A stretch of 42,635 nucleotides of DNA from Clostridiales bacterium (GTDB lineage Bacteria; Bacillota; Clostridia; Oscillospirales; Oscillospiraceae), in the NCBI GenBank assembly GCA_019421525.1, contig JAHZFC010000001.1, positions 1 to 42,635 on the forward strand, in the 5' to 3' direction. Below, in pieces: positions 1 through 7,297 of this stretch. The translations under genes were made by a program, and so were the position numbers. Each line of letters begins with the position of its first letter. The stretch's first letter is position 1. The notes beneath the pieces are model-generated. The model ran no database searches. It saw only the letters and a list, made by a program, of their open reading frames with translations, and was not told where the DNA came from.

Positions 1-117
1 GAAGTCCTGGCTGATCTGGCCGGTACACGCCATATAGGCGAACACCCCTGTCAGCACCAGGGTGACCAGGCTCTTCACGCTCAGCAGCGTGGCCAGCCGT
101 TTGATGATGTTTTGCAT
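1..117 (-). CDS. Small phage membrane protein, 5' part only
   Basis: The window holds the first 39 codons; the rest lies to the left. The ATG at 117 follows a good AGGTG ribosome binding site. After a short basic head (MQNIIKRLATLL) comes a hydrophobic stretch at about residues 17-31 that should cross the membrane. Small proteins of this form sit beside holin and lysin genes in many Clostridia prophages, so a place in the lysis module is likely. It could equally be a holin or a holin-linked protein; the C-terminus would be needed to decide. It is read divergently from the + island that starts at 213. Confidence 0.6.
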   Translation of the reverse strand, partial: MQNIIKRLATLLSVKSLVTLVLTGVFAYMACTGQISQDF

Positions 118-145
118 TTTTTCACCTCATTTTTCATTTTATGTA

Positions 146-173
146 TTGACAATTACATATTTTATGCTATAAT
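146..173 (+). promoter_or_regulatory. Sigma-A-type promoter for the left + strand island
   Basis: TTGACA at 146-151 and TATAAT at 168-173 are separated by 16 bp. The expected start near 180 lies about 30 nt ahead of the first gene. Both boxes match the consensus, so this gene group is probably expressed in the lysogen independently of the minus-strand phage operons. Confidence 0.8.
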
Positions 174-212
174 AGAATCATAAAGAGGGGAACACCCCAG
201 GAGGTATACGAG

Positions 213-497
213 ATGACGGGTACAGAGAAGCAGGTCAGTTGGGCCAACGAGATCATGGGCCGTCTGGATGGCATCCTTGACCAGATTGTTGCGAATATCC
301 CCAGCAGCTACAACCAGCAGCAGAAGGACATGATGGCGGGCTTTATCGAGCAGATGCGCAGCCAGATCCACGGCGCCGAATACGCTGGAGACGTGATCGA
401 CCTTTTCCGGGACGTCAAGACCCCAGAGGATCTGATGGGTATGTGGCGCACCACCGTCCCTAACACAGATGGGCAGCACAAGATTCTGGGCCGTTGA
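213..497 (+). CDS. Conserved-looking small phage protein, function unknown
   Basis: This 94-aa acidic, mostly helical protein has no motif that I recognise. A strong AGGAGG lies just ahead of the ATG at 213, and a consensus promoter lies upstream. It is the first gene of a four-gene + strand island (213-1692) set between minus-strand phage genes. That position, with its own promoter and terminator, is typical of cargo genes expressed during lysogeny, but nothing in the sequence shows its job. Confidence 0.6.
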   Translation: MTGTEKQVSWANEIMGRLDGILDQIVANIPSSYNQQQKDMMAGFIEQMRSQIHGAEYAGDVIDLFRDVKTPEDLMGMWRTTVPNTDGQHKILGR

Positions 498-511
498 AAG
501 GAGAACGAAAA

Positions 512-745
512 ATGAAAGAACGCTTTGAAGAAATGACCCTTGACCAGCTAGACGCCATCCGCGATGTGATGCGCTACCTTTACCCGGAGGCCATCGAGGA
601 CGACACCGCCGAGCGCCTGTGGCACGACCTGGAGAACGTCCGGCTGAAAAAGATCGTTGAGTATCAGGCCAGCGACGAGTACAAGCAGAAGTGCGCCGAG
701 ACCGACGCGCTTTATAATTCTCTTTTTCTGGGGGTGTCCCAATGA
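512..745 (+). CDS. Small acidic protein, function unknown
   Basis: This 77-aa protein is highly charged and probably helical. I chose the ATG at 512 because an AGGAG lies about 10 nt ahead of it; a TTG at 494 would overlap the previous stop and lacks such a site. The stop overlaps the start of the next gene by 4 nt (ATGA), so the two are translationally coupled. No domain is recognised. Confidence 0.6.
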   Translation: MKERFEEMTLDQLDAIRDVMRYLYPEAIEDDTAERLWHDLENVRLKKIVEYQASDEYKQKCAETDALYNSLFLGVSQ

Positions 746-1218
746 CCAACCGCGAAGCCTATGTATTTGGCTGGGTCTTTGGCCGGCTCAACGCCGAAGC
801 CAAAGAGGACATCGGCGGCGACGTCGCCCTCGCTCCCCAGCGCCCTTACAGCGCAAGTGCCCGCGTCATCTCGGATGCCCACAGGCTCAGGATACTTAAG
901 GGAAACATCGACCACCAGGTAGGTGAGGCTCTGTCTGAGATCAACAGCATCGACCCACCTATGCAGGGCGGCTCGGAGAAGGTCCAGCCTCTCGAGATCC
1001 AGGCCTCCTGGCAGCTTGGCTATTTCGCTGGCCGTGCAAAGCAACCCCTCGCCGAGGAAGCCTTTGACATCGCCGCCGCCCGCCGCGCCAAGAAATTGAC
1101 CCAGGCGCAGCTCGCCGACCAGATGGGCGTTGACCAGGCCCTCATCTCCCGCTGGGAATCCGGGAAGGTCACCCCGAACAAGGACAACCTTACAAAGCTG
1201 AAAGATATCCTGACTTAA
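742..1218 (+). CDS. Phage protein with C-terminal XRE helix-turn-helix
   Basis: This 158-aa protein has two parts. Residues 1 to about 105 form an unknown domain with the signatures VFGWVFGRL and ASWQLGYFAGR. Residues from about 108 to the end are an XRE/Cro-type helix-turn-helix (AKKLTQAQLADQMG, then ALISRWESGKVTPN). The order, with the DNA-binding part last, is unusual for the XRE family. It probably binds DNA as a dimer and regulates this island or another phage promoter; that is inference. It is coupled by a 4-nt overlap to the gene before it and is 12 nt from the gene after it. Confidence 0.75.
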   Translation: MTNREAYVFGWVFGRLNAEAKEDIGGDVALAPQRPYSASARVISDAHRLRILKGNIDHQVGEALSEINSIDPPMQGGSEKVQPLEIQASWQLGYFAGRAKQPLAEEAFDIAAARRAKKLTQAQLADQMGVDQALISRWESGKVTPNKDNLTKLKDILT

Positions 1219-1230
1219 GGGGCGAGGACA

Positions 1231-1692
1231 ATGCCGAAACGATTAGATTTGTCCGGCCAAACATTTGGATACATCAAGGTGATCGAGCCCACGGACCGCA
1301 GGGATGGTAGCAGTGTGATATACAGATGCCTCTGCACTGCCTGCGGGAAAGAGTGCTACATGTCCACCAGATCCTTGCGCTCGGCCAAGTCCAAAAGCTG
1401 CGGCTGTATGCGTCCGTCTTACTTGGGTGACAGGCTTGGACACATATCTGACCATGTCGGTCACGTTAACGGGACCAACCTCTCCCGGATACAGTCCGAC
1501 AAGCCCCAGCGTAACAACACGTCTGGAGCCCGCGGAGTGTGCTGGACCGATGGCCTGTGGGAGGCTACCCTTTGGTATCAGGGCAAGCGCATCCGTCTTT
1601 ATCGAGGGCCAGACTTTGATGCGGCCGTAAAAGCCCGAAAAGAGGGAGAAAAAGAGCGACTGCTGCTAAGCCAAGATGATGCCGCCCCCTAA
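1231..1692 (+). CDS. Zinc-ribbon-like plus AP2-type DNA-binding protein
   Basis: This 153-aa protein starts with a DLSGQ-FGYIKVIE motif followed by Cys33, Cys35, Cys38 and the pair Cys57/Cys59 (SCGC). The same N-terminal module opens the two cassette nucleases at 17684-18316 and 22764-23414. Residues ~98-138 (GARGVCWTDGLWEATL, then GKRIRLYRG) match an AP2 DNA-binding domain as found in phage homing endonucleases. No HNH motif is seen, so this may be a DNA-binding remnant or a regulator rather than an active nuclease. It ends the + island, and its stop lies inside the terminator hairpin. Confidence 0.75.
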   Translation: MPKRLDLSGQTFGYIKVIEPTDRRDGSSVIYRCLCTACGKECYMSTRSLRSAKSKSCGCMRPSYLGDRLGHISDHVGHVNGTNLSRIQSDKPQRNNTSGARGVCWTDGLWEATLWYQGKRIRLYRGPDFDAAVKARKEGEKERLLLSQDDAAP

Positions 1693-1706
1693 TGGGGGCG
1701 GTTTTT
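1682..1706 (+). terminator. Rho-independent terminator of the + island
   Basis: CCGCCCCC and GGGGGCGG form an 8-bp stem around a TAAT loop, followed by TTTTT on the + strand. The hairpin contains the stop codon of the AP2 gene. It also lies directly after the stop of the convergent gene at 1706, but that strand has no T-run. Confidence 0.85.
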
Positions 1707-2011
1707 CACATCTTGGTGAAGTTCTTGGCCGCCTCGTCCCGGGCGAAGTTGATATATGCCTCCTGGGCCTCCTCTGCCGCCCGCATAGCCTCCTCCACGT
1801 CCCCGTTGGTGTGCATCCCGGCCAGCTTTTTGGCCGTGGTCAGGGACAGGGAACAGGTGGCATACATCAGCTCCATGCTCAGGCGCATCTCATGGGACCG
1901 CCGCTCCGCCCGGCGCTCCATCCGGGCCGCAGACCGCCGGGACCGCACCTCCGCCGTGGCGGCCAGGATGGAGGCCACCGCGGCGATCAGCGCACAGACC
2001 ACCTCGATCAC
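1706..2011 (-). CDS. Small N-terminally anchored phage protein
   Basis: This 101-aa protein starts with a single hydrophobic helix (about residues 3-20) and continues as a highly charged helical region rich in Arg, Glu and Ala. The GTG start at 2011 overlaps the stop of the upstream gene (GTGA), which favours it over other starts. Such short membrane-anchored proteins close the tail region of many Clostridia prophages, near holin genes. A role in lysis or as an accessory membrane protein is inference. Confidence 0.6.
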   Translation of the reverse strand: MIEVVCALIAAVASILAATAEVRSRRSAARMERRAERRSHEMRLSMELMYATCSLSLTTAKKLAGMHTNGDVEEAMRAAEEAQEAYINFARDEAAKNFTKM

Positions 2012-2733
2012 GCCTCTACCTCCTGCCAGCCCTGGGGATAGTCCGCCGGGCTCCACACATTGCCGTCCATGAGGGACTGATACACCTTGCCGTTGTAGGT
2101 GACCACAGCCCCGGTGTTATAGGCGTCCTCCGCCCCCGTGGGCTGGACGAACTCAGGATAGACGGCCCCCTCCGGCTCCTCCGGCTCCGGCTCGGGGATG
2201 GGCTCGTCAGGCTCCTGGGTCTCTCCGCCGGTCTCCGGCTCCTCCGGCTCAGTTCCGGGCTCCTCGGGCTCCGCCGTGCCCACCTCTCCCAGGTCGGTCC
2301 ACCCCTGGGGGTAGCCGCTGGGCGCCCACACGTTGTCGTCCATGGTGGACTTCCAGACGTGCCCGCCCTCGGTGCAGCACTCATCCAGCATATACATCCC
2401 GCTGGTGCCGTTGGGCGCCTGCCAGGGCTTGGCCTTCAGCGGGTCCTTGGTGTGGCAGATGGACCACAGGGCGGGCAGGTCCGCCGGCCTCTGGTCCGGC
2501 CAGCTGGCCGCGTCGTAGGGCTGGAGCAGCTTGTACACCTGCCCCCCGTCCGTCACCGGGGCGCCCACGGGCCAGGCGGAGTAATCCTTCCCGGCCACGA
2601 AATCCGGCACCTTGCTCTCCTCGGCGATGACGGCGGTGCCATCCAGCTCCGCCGCCCGGGTGCGCAGGTCGGCGGCGTCCGCCGTCCCCTTCTCCTTCAT
2701 GGCCTGGTTGGCCAGAGTGTAGGTATCACTCAT
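2008..2733 (-). CDS. Tail-tip protein with carbohydrate-binding-like repeats
   Basis: This 241-aa protein has at least two, probably three, related modules with the pattern G..V.Y.GKVY.S..D.NVWSP..YPQGW. They lie near residues 50-95 (weak), 118-148 and 205-240, joined by a linker rich in Glu and Pro. The pattern resembles the short aromatic domains of the CBM5/12 chitin-binding type seen at the ends of phage tail proteins. A role in binding a cell-surface sugar is therefore likely. It overlaps the gene upstream by 8 nt and is the last large gene of the tail operon. Confidence 0.7.
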   Translation of the reverse strand: MSDTYTLANQAMKEKGTADAADLRTRAAELDGTAVIAEESKVPDFVAGKDYSAWPVGAPVTDGGQVYKLLQPYDAASWPDQRPADLPALWSICHTKDPLKAKPWQAPNGTSGMYMLDECCTEGGHVWKSTMDDNVWAPSGYPQGWTDLGEVGTAEPEEPGTEPEEPETGGETQEPDEPIPEPEPEEPEGAVYPEFVQPTGAEDAYNTGAVVTYNGKVYQSLMDGNVWSPADYPQGWQEVEA

Positions 2734-3163
2734 CGTCGTTTACCCCCTCATGATAGGCCGCCAGCAGGCCGGCCTCCTTGTCTGCTGCCTCCGTCTCCAG
2801 GGCCGTCACCTGGCCCTGGGCCGCCGCCGTCTCCGCCTGGGCCTCGGTCAGCTGCTCCTGGAGCTGGCTGACCTGGGCGGTGTAGCCGGTCACATCCCCC
2901 AGGTACTGCTCCGCCACGTCCAGGGCCACCTTGTAGCTGTGCTCCGAGTGGGCGTAGGTGATGTCCGCCACCGTGAAGCCGTACCCGGCGGGCAGCACAC
3001 ACTCCCCCACCACCTCCGGCTGGCTCCAGTCGATGGCCTCGATGTCCTCCAGGCTGGCATATTCCCGCTCAAACACGGCGATATACCGCCCGTTGGCGCT
3101 GCCGCGCATCACCATGCCGCAGGTCACCCCGCCGATGGTCAGCCCTGTCCCGTACAAGCTCAT
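2726..3163 (-). CDS. Tail fibre-region protein with C-terminal coiled coil
   Basis: This 145-aa protein has an N-terminal part (about residues 1-85) of unknown fold and a coiled coil at about residues 93-133 rich in Gln, Glu and Ala. The ATG at 3163 follows a G-rich binding site; longer upstream frames cross the neighbouring gene. Its place between the sigma-like gene and the carbohydrate-binding-like protein suggests a trimeric tail-tip or fibre accessory protein. No family is recognised. Confidence 0.6.
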   Translation of the reverse strand: MSLYGTGLTIGGVTCGMVMRGSANGRYIAVFEREYASLEDIEAIDWSQPEVVGECVLPAGYGFTVADITYAHSEHSYKVALDVAEQYLGDVTGYTAQVSQLQEQLTEAQAETAAAQGQVTALETEAADKEAGLLAAYHEGVNDDE

Positions 3164-3177
3164 GTATATTCCCCCTT

Positions 3178-3570
3178 CTATCTGCGGCCGTCCTGGCCGT
3201 GATGTTGTATCTTTTCGTCCCCCAGCAGCGAGGCAAAGAGGCCGCCCCGCCGCCGGTGCTGGCGGCTCTTTTTGGGCTTTGGCTGCGCCTCCGGCGGCTC
3301 CTCCCCCTCTCGCTTCCACCGGGGCCAGGGGTGGACGTCCAGCAGCTCCCCCCCATCCCCCAGGACGATGTCCATCCAGGGATAGCTCCAGCGGATCCGG
3401 GCCGCCAGGGGGCTCCTGGAGGGCACATACCACCACTCGTCCGCCCCCAGCCCCGCCCCCTCCAGGGTGTACTCCACCATCAGGGGCAGCTGCTGGCCGT
3501 CCGGGCCCTTGGCATACCGCCCGGCCCAGTAGTAGTCCAGCACCCCCAGGGTGGCCTTGTGGATCAGCAT
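3178..3570 (-). CDS. Tail-region protein, function unknown
   Basis: This 130-aa protein has an aromatic N-terminal half (VLDYYWAGRY, RIRWSYPWMDIVLG) and a basic, low-complexity C-terminus. The ATG at 3570 lies inside the last codons of the upstream gene (TCATGC) and has AGGGGG ahead of it, which fixes the start. It is probably a small structural or assembly protein of the tail tip, judged only by its position. Confidence 0.55.
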   Translation of the reverse strand: MLIHKATLGVLDYYWAGRYAKGPDGQQLPLMVEYTLEGAGLGADEWWYVPSRSPLAARIRWSYPWMDIVLGDGGELLDVHPWPRWKREGEEPPEAQPKPKKSRQHRRRGGLFASLLGDEKIQHHGQDGRR

Positions 3571-4763
3571 GATACCGCCCCCTTGAGCTTGCGCAGGGTG
3601 GGCCCATCGATGCGGTCGATGAGCTCGTCGCACCCCCGCGTCAGGTCCCGCAGCGCCCCCAGCACACTGCCCGCCTGGGCGGTGTGCTCCACTCTGGCCG
3701 GCCGGTAGGCGGGCAGCAGGGATGGCTCCAGGGGCACCGGCCCATACATCCGGTCCACCTTGCGGCACAGCACCGGGGACACTCCCAGCGCCTGGGCCGC
3801 CTCCGCCCAGCTATGGCCCGAGCGCACCAGACAGAGGATGTGGTAGTGGAGCAGGGGCACCCCGTGGACCGTCTGGCCCCGGAGGACAAAGGCATAAAAA
3901 AACTTCCGGCTCAGCCCCAGCTTCTCCGCCAGCTCCTTCTCCCCGATGCCGGACCAGTCCCGAAACCTGACCCGGCTCACATCCACCTCCGGCAAAAAGT
4001 CCACCCGGACCGCCGCCAGCCGCTCCTCCGCCCGCTCCAGCCCCCGGTACACCGTGGACTTGTTGCGCCCCAGGTAGGCCGCCATCATGGTATAGGAGGC
4101 GTCCTGGGTGAGGGCCAGATAGATCAGCTCCGTCTGCCGCTCGGTGAGCACCTTGGTGCTGCGCACAAATTTGAGATAATCGAACCGCCCCCGGTCATCC
4201 AGACACCGGGCGATGGTCAGCCGGGCCACCACATGGTGGGCCACATGGGCCAGCCCCGCCTTGATGCCCCTCGACACCGCGGACTTGCCCACCCCCCGCG
4301 CCTGGGCGATCTCCTCCATGGTCTTTTCCCGGGTGTAATACTCGTGGATATAGGTCTTTTGCACTTCCGTGCAGCTCTGGACGCTGTCATTCAGGAGGTC
4401 GGTGAGCAGCTGGCTCTGCCGCCCGGTGGCCACCCCGTCCCGGGCCTGCTGGATGTCCTCCCAGGCCATCCCCTCCGCCTGGCTCCAGGTCATGCCGGAC
4501 AGGTCCGCCCACACCAGGTCCCCGTCAAAGATGTGGTCCCCCCGGATGGGGCGCTTCTTCTCCCCGCGCTGCCGGCCCTCCAGCCGGGCCACCTCCTCCC
4601 CGGCCTCCTGGTACATGTCCCGGAGGATGCGGGAGCGCTCCAGCTGCCGGCGGCGCTCTGCGCTGTCCAGGGTGGTCTGGGCGATCTCCCGGGCCTCCTT
4701 CATGCGGCCGTATAGTTTGGCTTTGCGCTCTCTGGCGGCCTGGAGCTCCTCCTCCCGGGTCAT
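3564..4763 (-). CDS. Multi-HTH protein with sigma region 4-like modules
   Basis: This 399-aa protein begins with a charged helical region (residues ~1-75). Then come several helix-turn-helix segments like sigma factor region 4: TMEEIAQARGVGKSAVSRGI, then ASYTMMAAYLGRNKSTVYRG, then EKELAEKLGLSRKFFYAF, and a fourth near SWAEAAQALGVSPVLC. No region 2 for the -10 element is visible, so it is not a complete sigma factor. It starts in a 4-nt overlap with the tail gene upstream and is read with the baseplate genes. A late-gene regulator or an anti-host transcription factor is plausible; both are inference. Confidence 0.65.
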   Translation of the reverse strand: MTREEELQAARERKAKLYGRMKEAREIAQTTLDSAERRRQLERSRILRDMYQEAGEEVARLEGRQRGEKKRPIRGDHIFDGDLVWADLSGMTWSQAEGMAWEDIQQARDGVATGRQSQLLTDLLNDSVQSCTEVQKTYIHEYYTREKTMEEIAQARGVGKSAVSRGIKAGLAHVAHHVVARLTIARCLDDRGRFDYLKFVRSTKVLTERQTELIYLALTQDASYTMMAAYLGRNKSTVYRGLERAEERLAAVRVDFLPEVDVSRVRFRDWSGIGEKELAEKLGLSRKFFYAFVLRGQTVHGVPLLHYHILCLVRSGHSWAEAAQALGVSPVLCRKVDRMYGPVPLEPSLLPAYRPARVEHTAQAGSVLGALRDLTRGCDELIDRIDGPTLRKLKGAVSC

Positions 4764-5347
4764 GAGGCGCTCTCCCTGGCCCGGACCATGATCTTTTGGT
4801 CGAACGCCTCCCAGGTGGGGAACTGCTCCTCCAGCTGCTCCCAGGTGAGCCCCGCCGTCTCCAGGTCCCCCCAGGTGACCGGCAGGATCACGAACTTGAG
4901 ATGGGCGGGCTTGACCTCTTCCACCGCCGCGATGATGGCGTCCAGGTCGAAGCTGGCGAAAAAGGAGCTGTCCCCCAGAAAGTAGAGGGAAAAGGTGTAC
5001 TCGTCCGTCTGCTCCACCACCACCGCCTCGTAGCCCGTCAGGGCCTTGGCGATGTCGGAGATCATCCCCGCGTTGCAGGTGCCAGACCCCAGCAGCTTGG
5101 TGGTGATGGCCGCCCGGCGCTCCTCCTCGGTGGCCCCCGCCGCCGGGGTGATGCCCACCAGGTCCTCCCACCAGGCAAGCCCCCAGGTGGCGGTGGCGAT
5201 GTGGGCCTGGTCGGCCGCGTCCAGCACCGCCGCCCGGGCGGCCAGGGCCTGATCGGTCAGGGCCACGATGATGGCCAGGCTCTTCGGATCTGCCTCCAGG
5301 TGCTCCGGCACCCGCTGGGTGCCGGGCAGGTCTTGATAGGTGGCCAT
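4760..5347 (-). CDS. Baseplate wedge protein, YmfQ/XkdU-like (DUF2313)
   Basis: This 195-aa protein has the length and layout of the YmfQ/gp48 family: an N-terminal region on paired loci (LAIIVALTDQALAARAAVLDAAD), a central TWGLAWWEDLVGI motif, then a region starting TEEERRAAITTKL and a beta-rich C-terminus. In Mu- and PBSX-type tails this protein follows the baseplate J protein and joins the wedge to the fibres. The order here fits, with the J protein directly upstream at a 4-nt gap. Confidence 0.85.
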   Translation of the reverse strand: MATYQDLPGTQRVPEHLEADPKSLAIIVALTDQALAARAAVLDAADQAHIATATWGLAWWEDLVGITPAAGATEEERRAAITTKLLGSGTCNAGMISDIAKALTGYEAVVVEQTDEYTFSLYFLGDSSFFASFDLDAIIAAVEEVKPAHLKFVILPVTWGDLETAGLTWEQLEEQFPTWEAFDQKIMVRARESAS

Positions 5348-5351
5348 GGCG

Positions 5352-6443
5352 TCAGCTCCCCTCTGTGATGGACACCGTGCCCACCACCGGCGTCTGCTCC
5401 TGGCTCACCGAGATGTTGGTGGTCCCGCTGTTGACGGTAAAGGCGGAGTAGTCCTCCACCCCCTCGCAGTCCAGCAGCAGGGCCAGGCACCGGCTCCACC
5501 GCACCAGGGTGGTCTCCCCAAAGGGTAGGTCCAGCAGCATCTGGGCCAGGGATGCCTCCAGCTCCTCCTGGACGGCCTGGGCGGTGACGCCGGAGGTCAA
5601 TGTGACGGTGGCGGACACGTTGATGGCCAGCTCTGTGACAGTGACCACGGTAACGTCCGCCCCGATGGGCCGCTCCTCCTCGATGTGGGCCTCTACCTCA
5701 TCGATCACGTCCTCGTCCACCGGGTCCTTGTCCGGCCCGGCCACGATGACCTTGACGGTGCCCGGCCCGTCCCAGATGGGCACGCACTGGGCGTTGATGA
5801 CCCCGGAGACCTCTTTGGCCCAGCTGATATAGTGGTTTTTGTTGCCCGAGCTGATAGGCCGCTGGAGGTACTCCCGGTAGCGGGTCAGAAAGGCGGCGTC
5901 CGTCTCCTCGTCGGCGCCCCCATAGGCCGCCGCCGGGTTGGTGCAATAGGACACCCCCGCCACGTTGCGGCTCATCACCGTGATGGTGTTGGCCTCCACG
6001 TTGTAGGCCCGGCCCGCCTGCTCCGCCTCCGCCAATGCGGTGCCCACCCCGGCCGACCAGGTCACCGGCTCCAAAGTGATGAACTTGAGCCCGTCCCGGG
6101 TGACCACCGTGGTCCCCGCCGGCACGCTGGGGGACGAGGTGGAGGTGAGGGCGGTGAACTGCATGGTCACCTGGGCCTTGACCCCCGGTGTGCGGGTGAG
6201 GCCGAAGTCCGCCGCCTGCATATCGATGAGCTCGCCGGATGTCTCGTCCGGGAACACCAGCTGCATCAGCCAGGGCACCAGCTGGTACACCAGCCACATC
6301 TGATAGGCCGCCGGGGAGGCCAGGTGGTTGGCAAAGGACCCCTCCCGGATCTCCACCGTCCCCTCCAGCTCGTCCAGGATCGCTTTTTTGATGCTCTCCG
6401 GCGTGTAGTCGGCGTATTGGTTAGATAGTGCAGCCATCCACAT
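5352..6443 (-). CDS. Baseplate J-like protein (XkdT family)
   Basis: This protein of up to 363 aa belongs to the baseplate J/gp47 family. Typical features are the N-terminal LASPAAYQMWLVYQLV helix region, the VPAGTTVV core motif, ETDAAFLTRYREYLQRP near residue 195, and a C-terminal half with repeated VTVT and VTLTSG strands. It builds the wedge of the contractile baseplate. ATG codons at 6443 and 6437 are both possible; 6443 has the better placed GGGAGG. It overlaps the DUF2634 gene upstream. Confidence 0.93.
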   Translation of the reverse strand: MWMAALSNQYADYTPESIKKAILDELEGTVEIREGSFANHLASPAAYQMWLVYQLVPWLMQLVFPDETSGELIDMQAADFGLTRTPGVKAQVTMQFTALTSTSSPSVPAGTTVVTRDGLKFITLEPVTWSAGVGTALAEAEQAGRAYNVEANTITVMSRNVAGVSYCTNPAAAYGGADEETDAAFLTRYREYLQRPISSGNKNHYISWAKEVSGVINAQCVPIWDGPGTVKVIVAGPDKDPVDEDVIDEVEAHIEEERPIGADVTVVTVTELAINVSATVTLTSGVTAQAVQEELEASLAQMLLDLPFGETTLVRWSRCLALLLDCEGVEDYSAFTVNSGTTNISVSQEQTPVVGTVSITEGS

Positions 6444-6852
6444 TGACCTCCCCGTAAACTGTCTGGACCCGGCAGGAGATGGACAGGAGAGACCCCTCCA
6501 GGCCGATGTCCACCGCGTCCACCGCCGTGACGTAGGGGCACACCAGCAGGGCCTCCCTGACGTACCGGACGGCCTCGCTCTGCCGCACGTCCTCGGTGTA
6601 GGCCCGGCCTGTCAGCTCCTTGATGCCCAGCCCAAAGCCGTTGGTATAGATGTCGTGCATCCCCCGCAGGGTGTGGAGGGTGTTCCAGCACCATACCAGC
6701 ACGGCGGACGCGCCGGTGACATACACCGGCTCCCCGCCCCGCCAGATGGGGGTGTTTGCCCGGAAGTCCCAGGCCGCCTCCCGGAACAGGGGCAGCCGGG
6801 AGCCGTCGCTGCCCTGGATGTCAGGCAGACTAATCAGCGGGAACAGCGCCAT
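6421..6852 (-). CDS. Baseplate protein, DUF2634 (XkdS-like)
   Basis: This 143-aa protein fits the DUF2634/gp25-like lysozyme-fold wedge proteins: AWDFRANTPIWRGGEPVYVTG at the N-terminus, a central IYTNGFGLGIKELTGR, then EAVRYVREALLVCPYVTAV. Such proteins nucleate sheath assembly at the baseplate. The order XkdR-like, this gene, then J-like protein is the classical PBSX order and supports the call. Confidence 0.9.
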   Translation of the reverse strand: MALFPLISLPDIQGSDGSRLPLFREAAWDFRANTPIWRGGEPVYVTGASAVLVWCWNTLHTLRGMHDIYTNGFGLGIKELTGRAYTEDVRQSEAVRYVREALLVCPYVTAVDAVDIGLEGSLLSISCRVQTVYGEVNVDGCTI

Positions 6853-7297
6853 CGGTCCAGCTCACCACCTTCATGACTAAGTAATAGATCTGCCGCTCCT
6901 GGTCCGGGATCAGCAGCACCAGGTCCCCGGCCTTGAGCCGGGGCTCGGCGGGCTTGTAGTTGGCCCGGGTGTCCTGGATCTTGCCGTCCTCGATACTGGC
7001 CACGTCAAAGTATGTGTGCATCCCGTACTGGCAGGGGGAGGACATACCATTGAGCCGTCCCTCCATGGTCAGCTCCTCCTGGAGCAGGATCTCCGCCTTC
7101 TCCTGCCAGGCGGGCTTGAGGAAGTCGTTGACCAGGATGTCCTGCTCGTCCAGCTCGTGGCCGTCCGCCGACACCCGCAGGCTGGTCTCCGTGGCCTCCA
7201 CCACCTTGCCGATGCAGTAGTAGAGGGGCATCTGCCCCGCCGCCTCCTGGCGGGTCATGTCCCAAAATTTATAATACGGGTCTCGCCCGTCGCTCAT
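6830..7297 (-). CDS. Baseplate hub/spike protein, DUF2577 (XkdR-like)
   Basis: This 155-aa protein is rich in beta strands and ends with a pattern typical of DUF2577 (LKAGDLVLLIPD, then IYYLVMKVV). Family members have an OB-like fold and belong to the central spike or hub of contractile tails. It overlaps both neighbours (the XkdQ-like gene by 4 nt), as expected for a tightly coupled baseplate operon. Confidence 0.85.
   Translation of the reverse strand: MSDGRDPYYKFWDMTRQEAAGQMPLYYCIGKVVEATETSLRVSADGHELDEQDILVNDFLKPAWQEKAEILLQEELTMEGRLNGMSSPCQYGMHTYFDVASIEDGKIQDTRANYKPAEPRLKAGDLVLLIPDQERQIYYLVMKVVSWTDGAVPAD

Noticed and set aside
2170..2290. Repeated CTCCGGCTC units as a possible CRISPR or tandem array
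   Set aside because: They encode the Glu/Pro-rich linker of the tail protein; there are no regular spacers.
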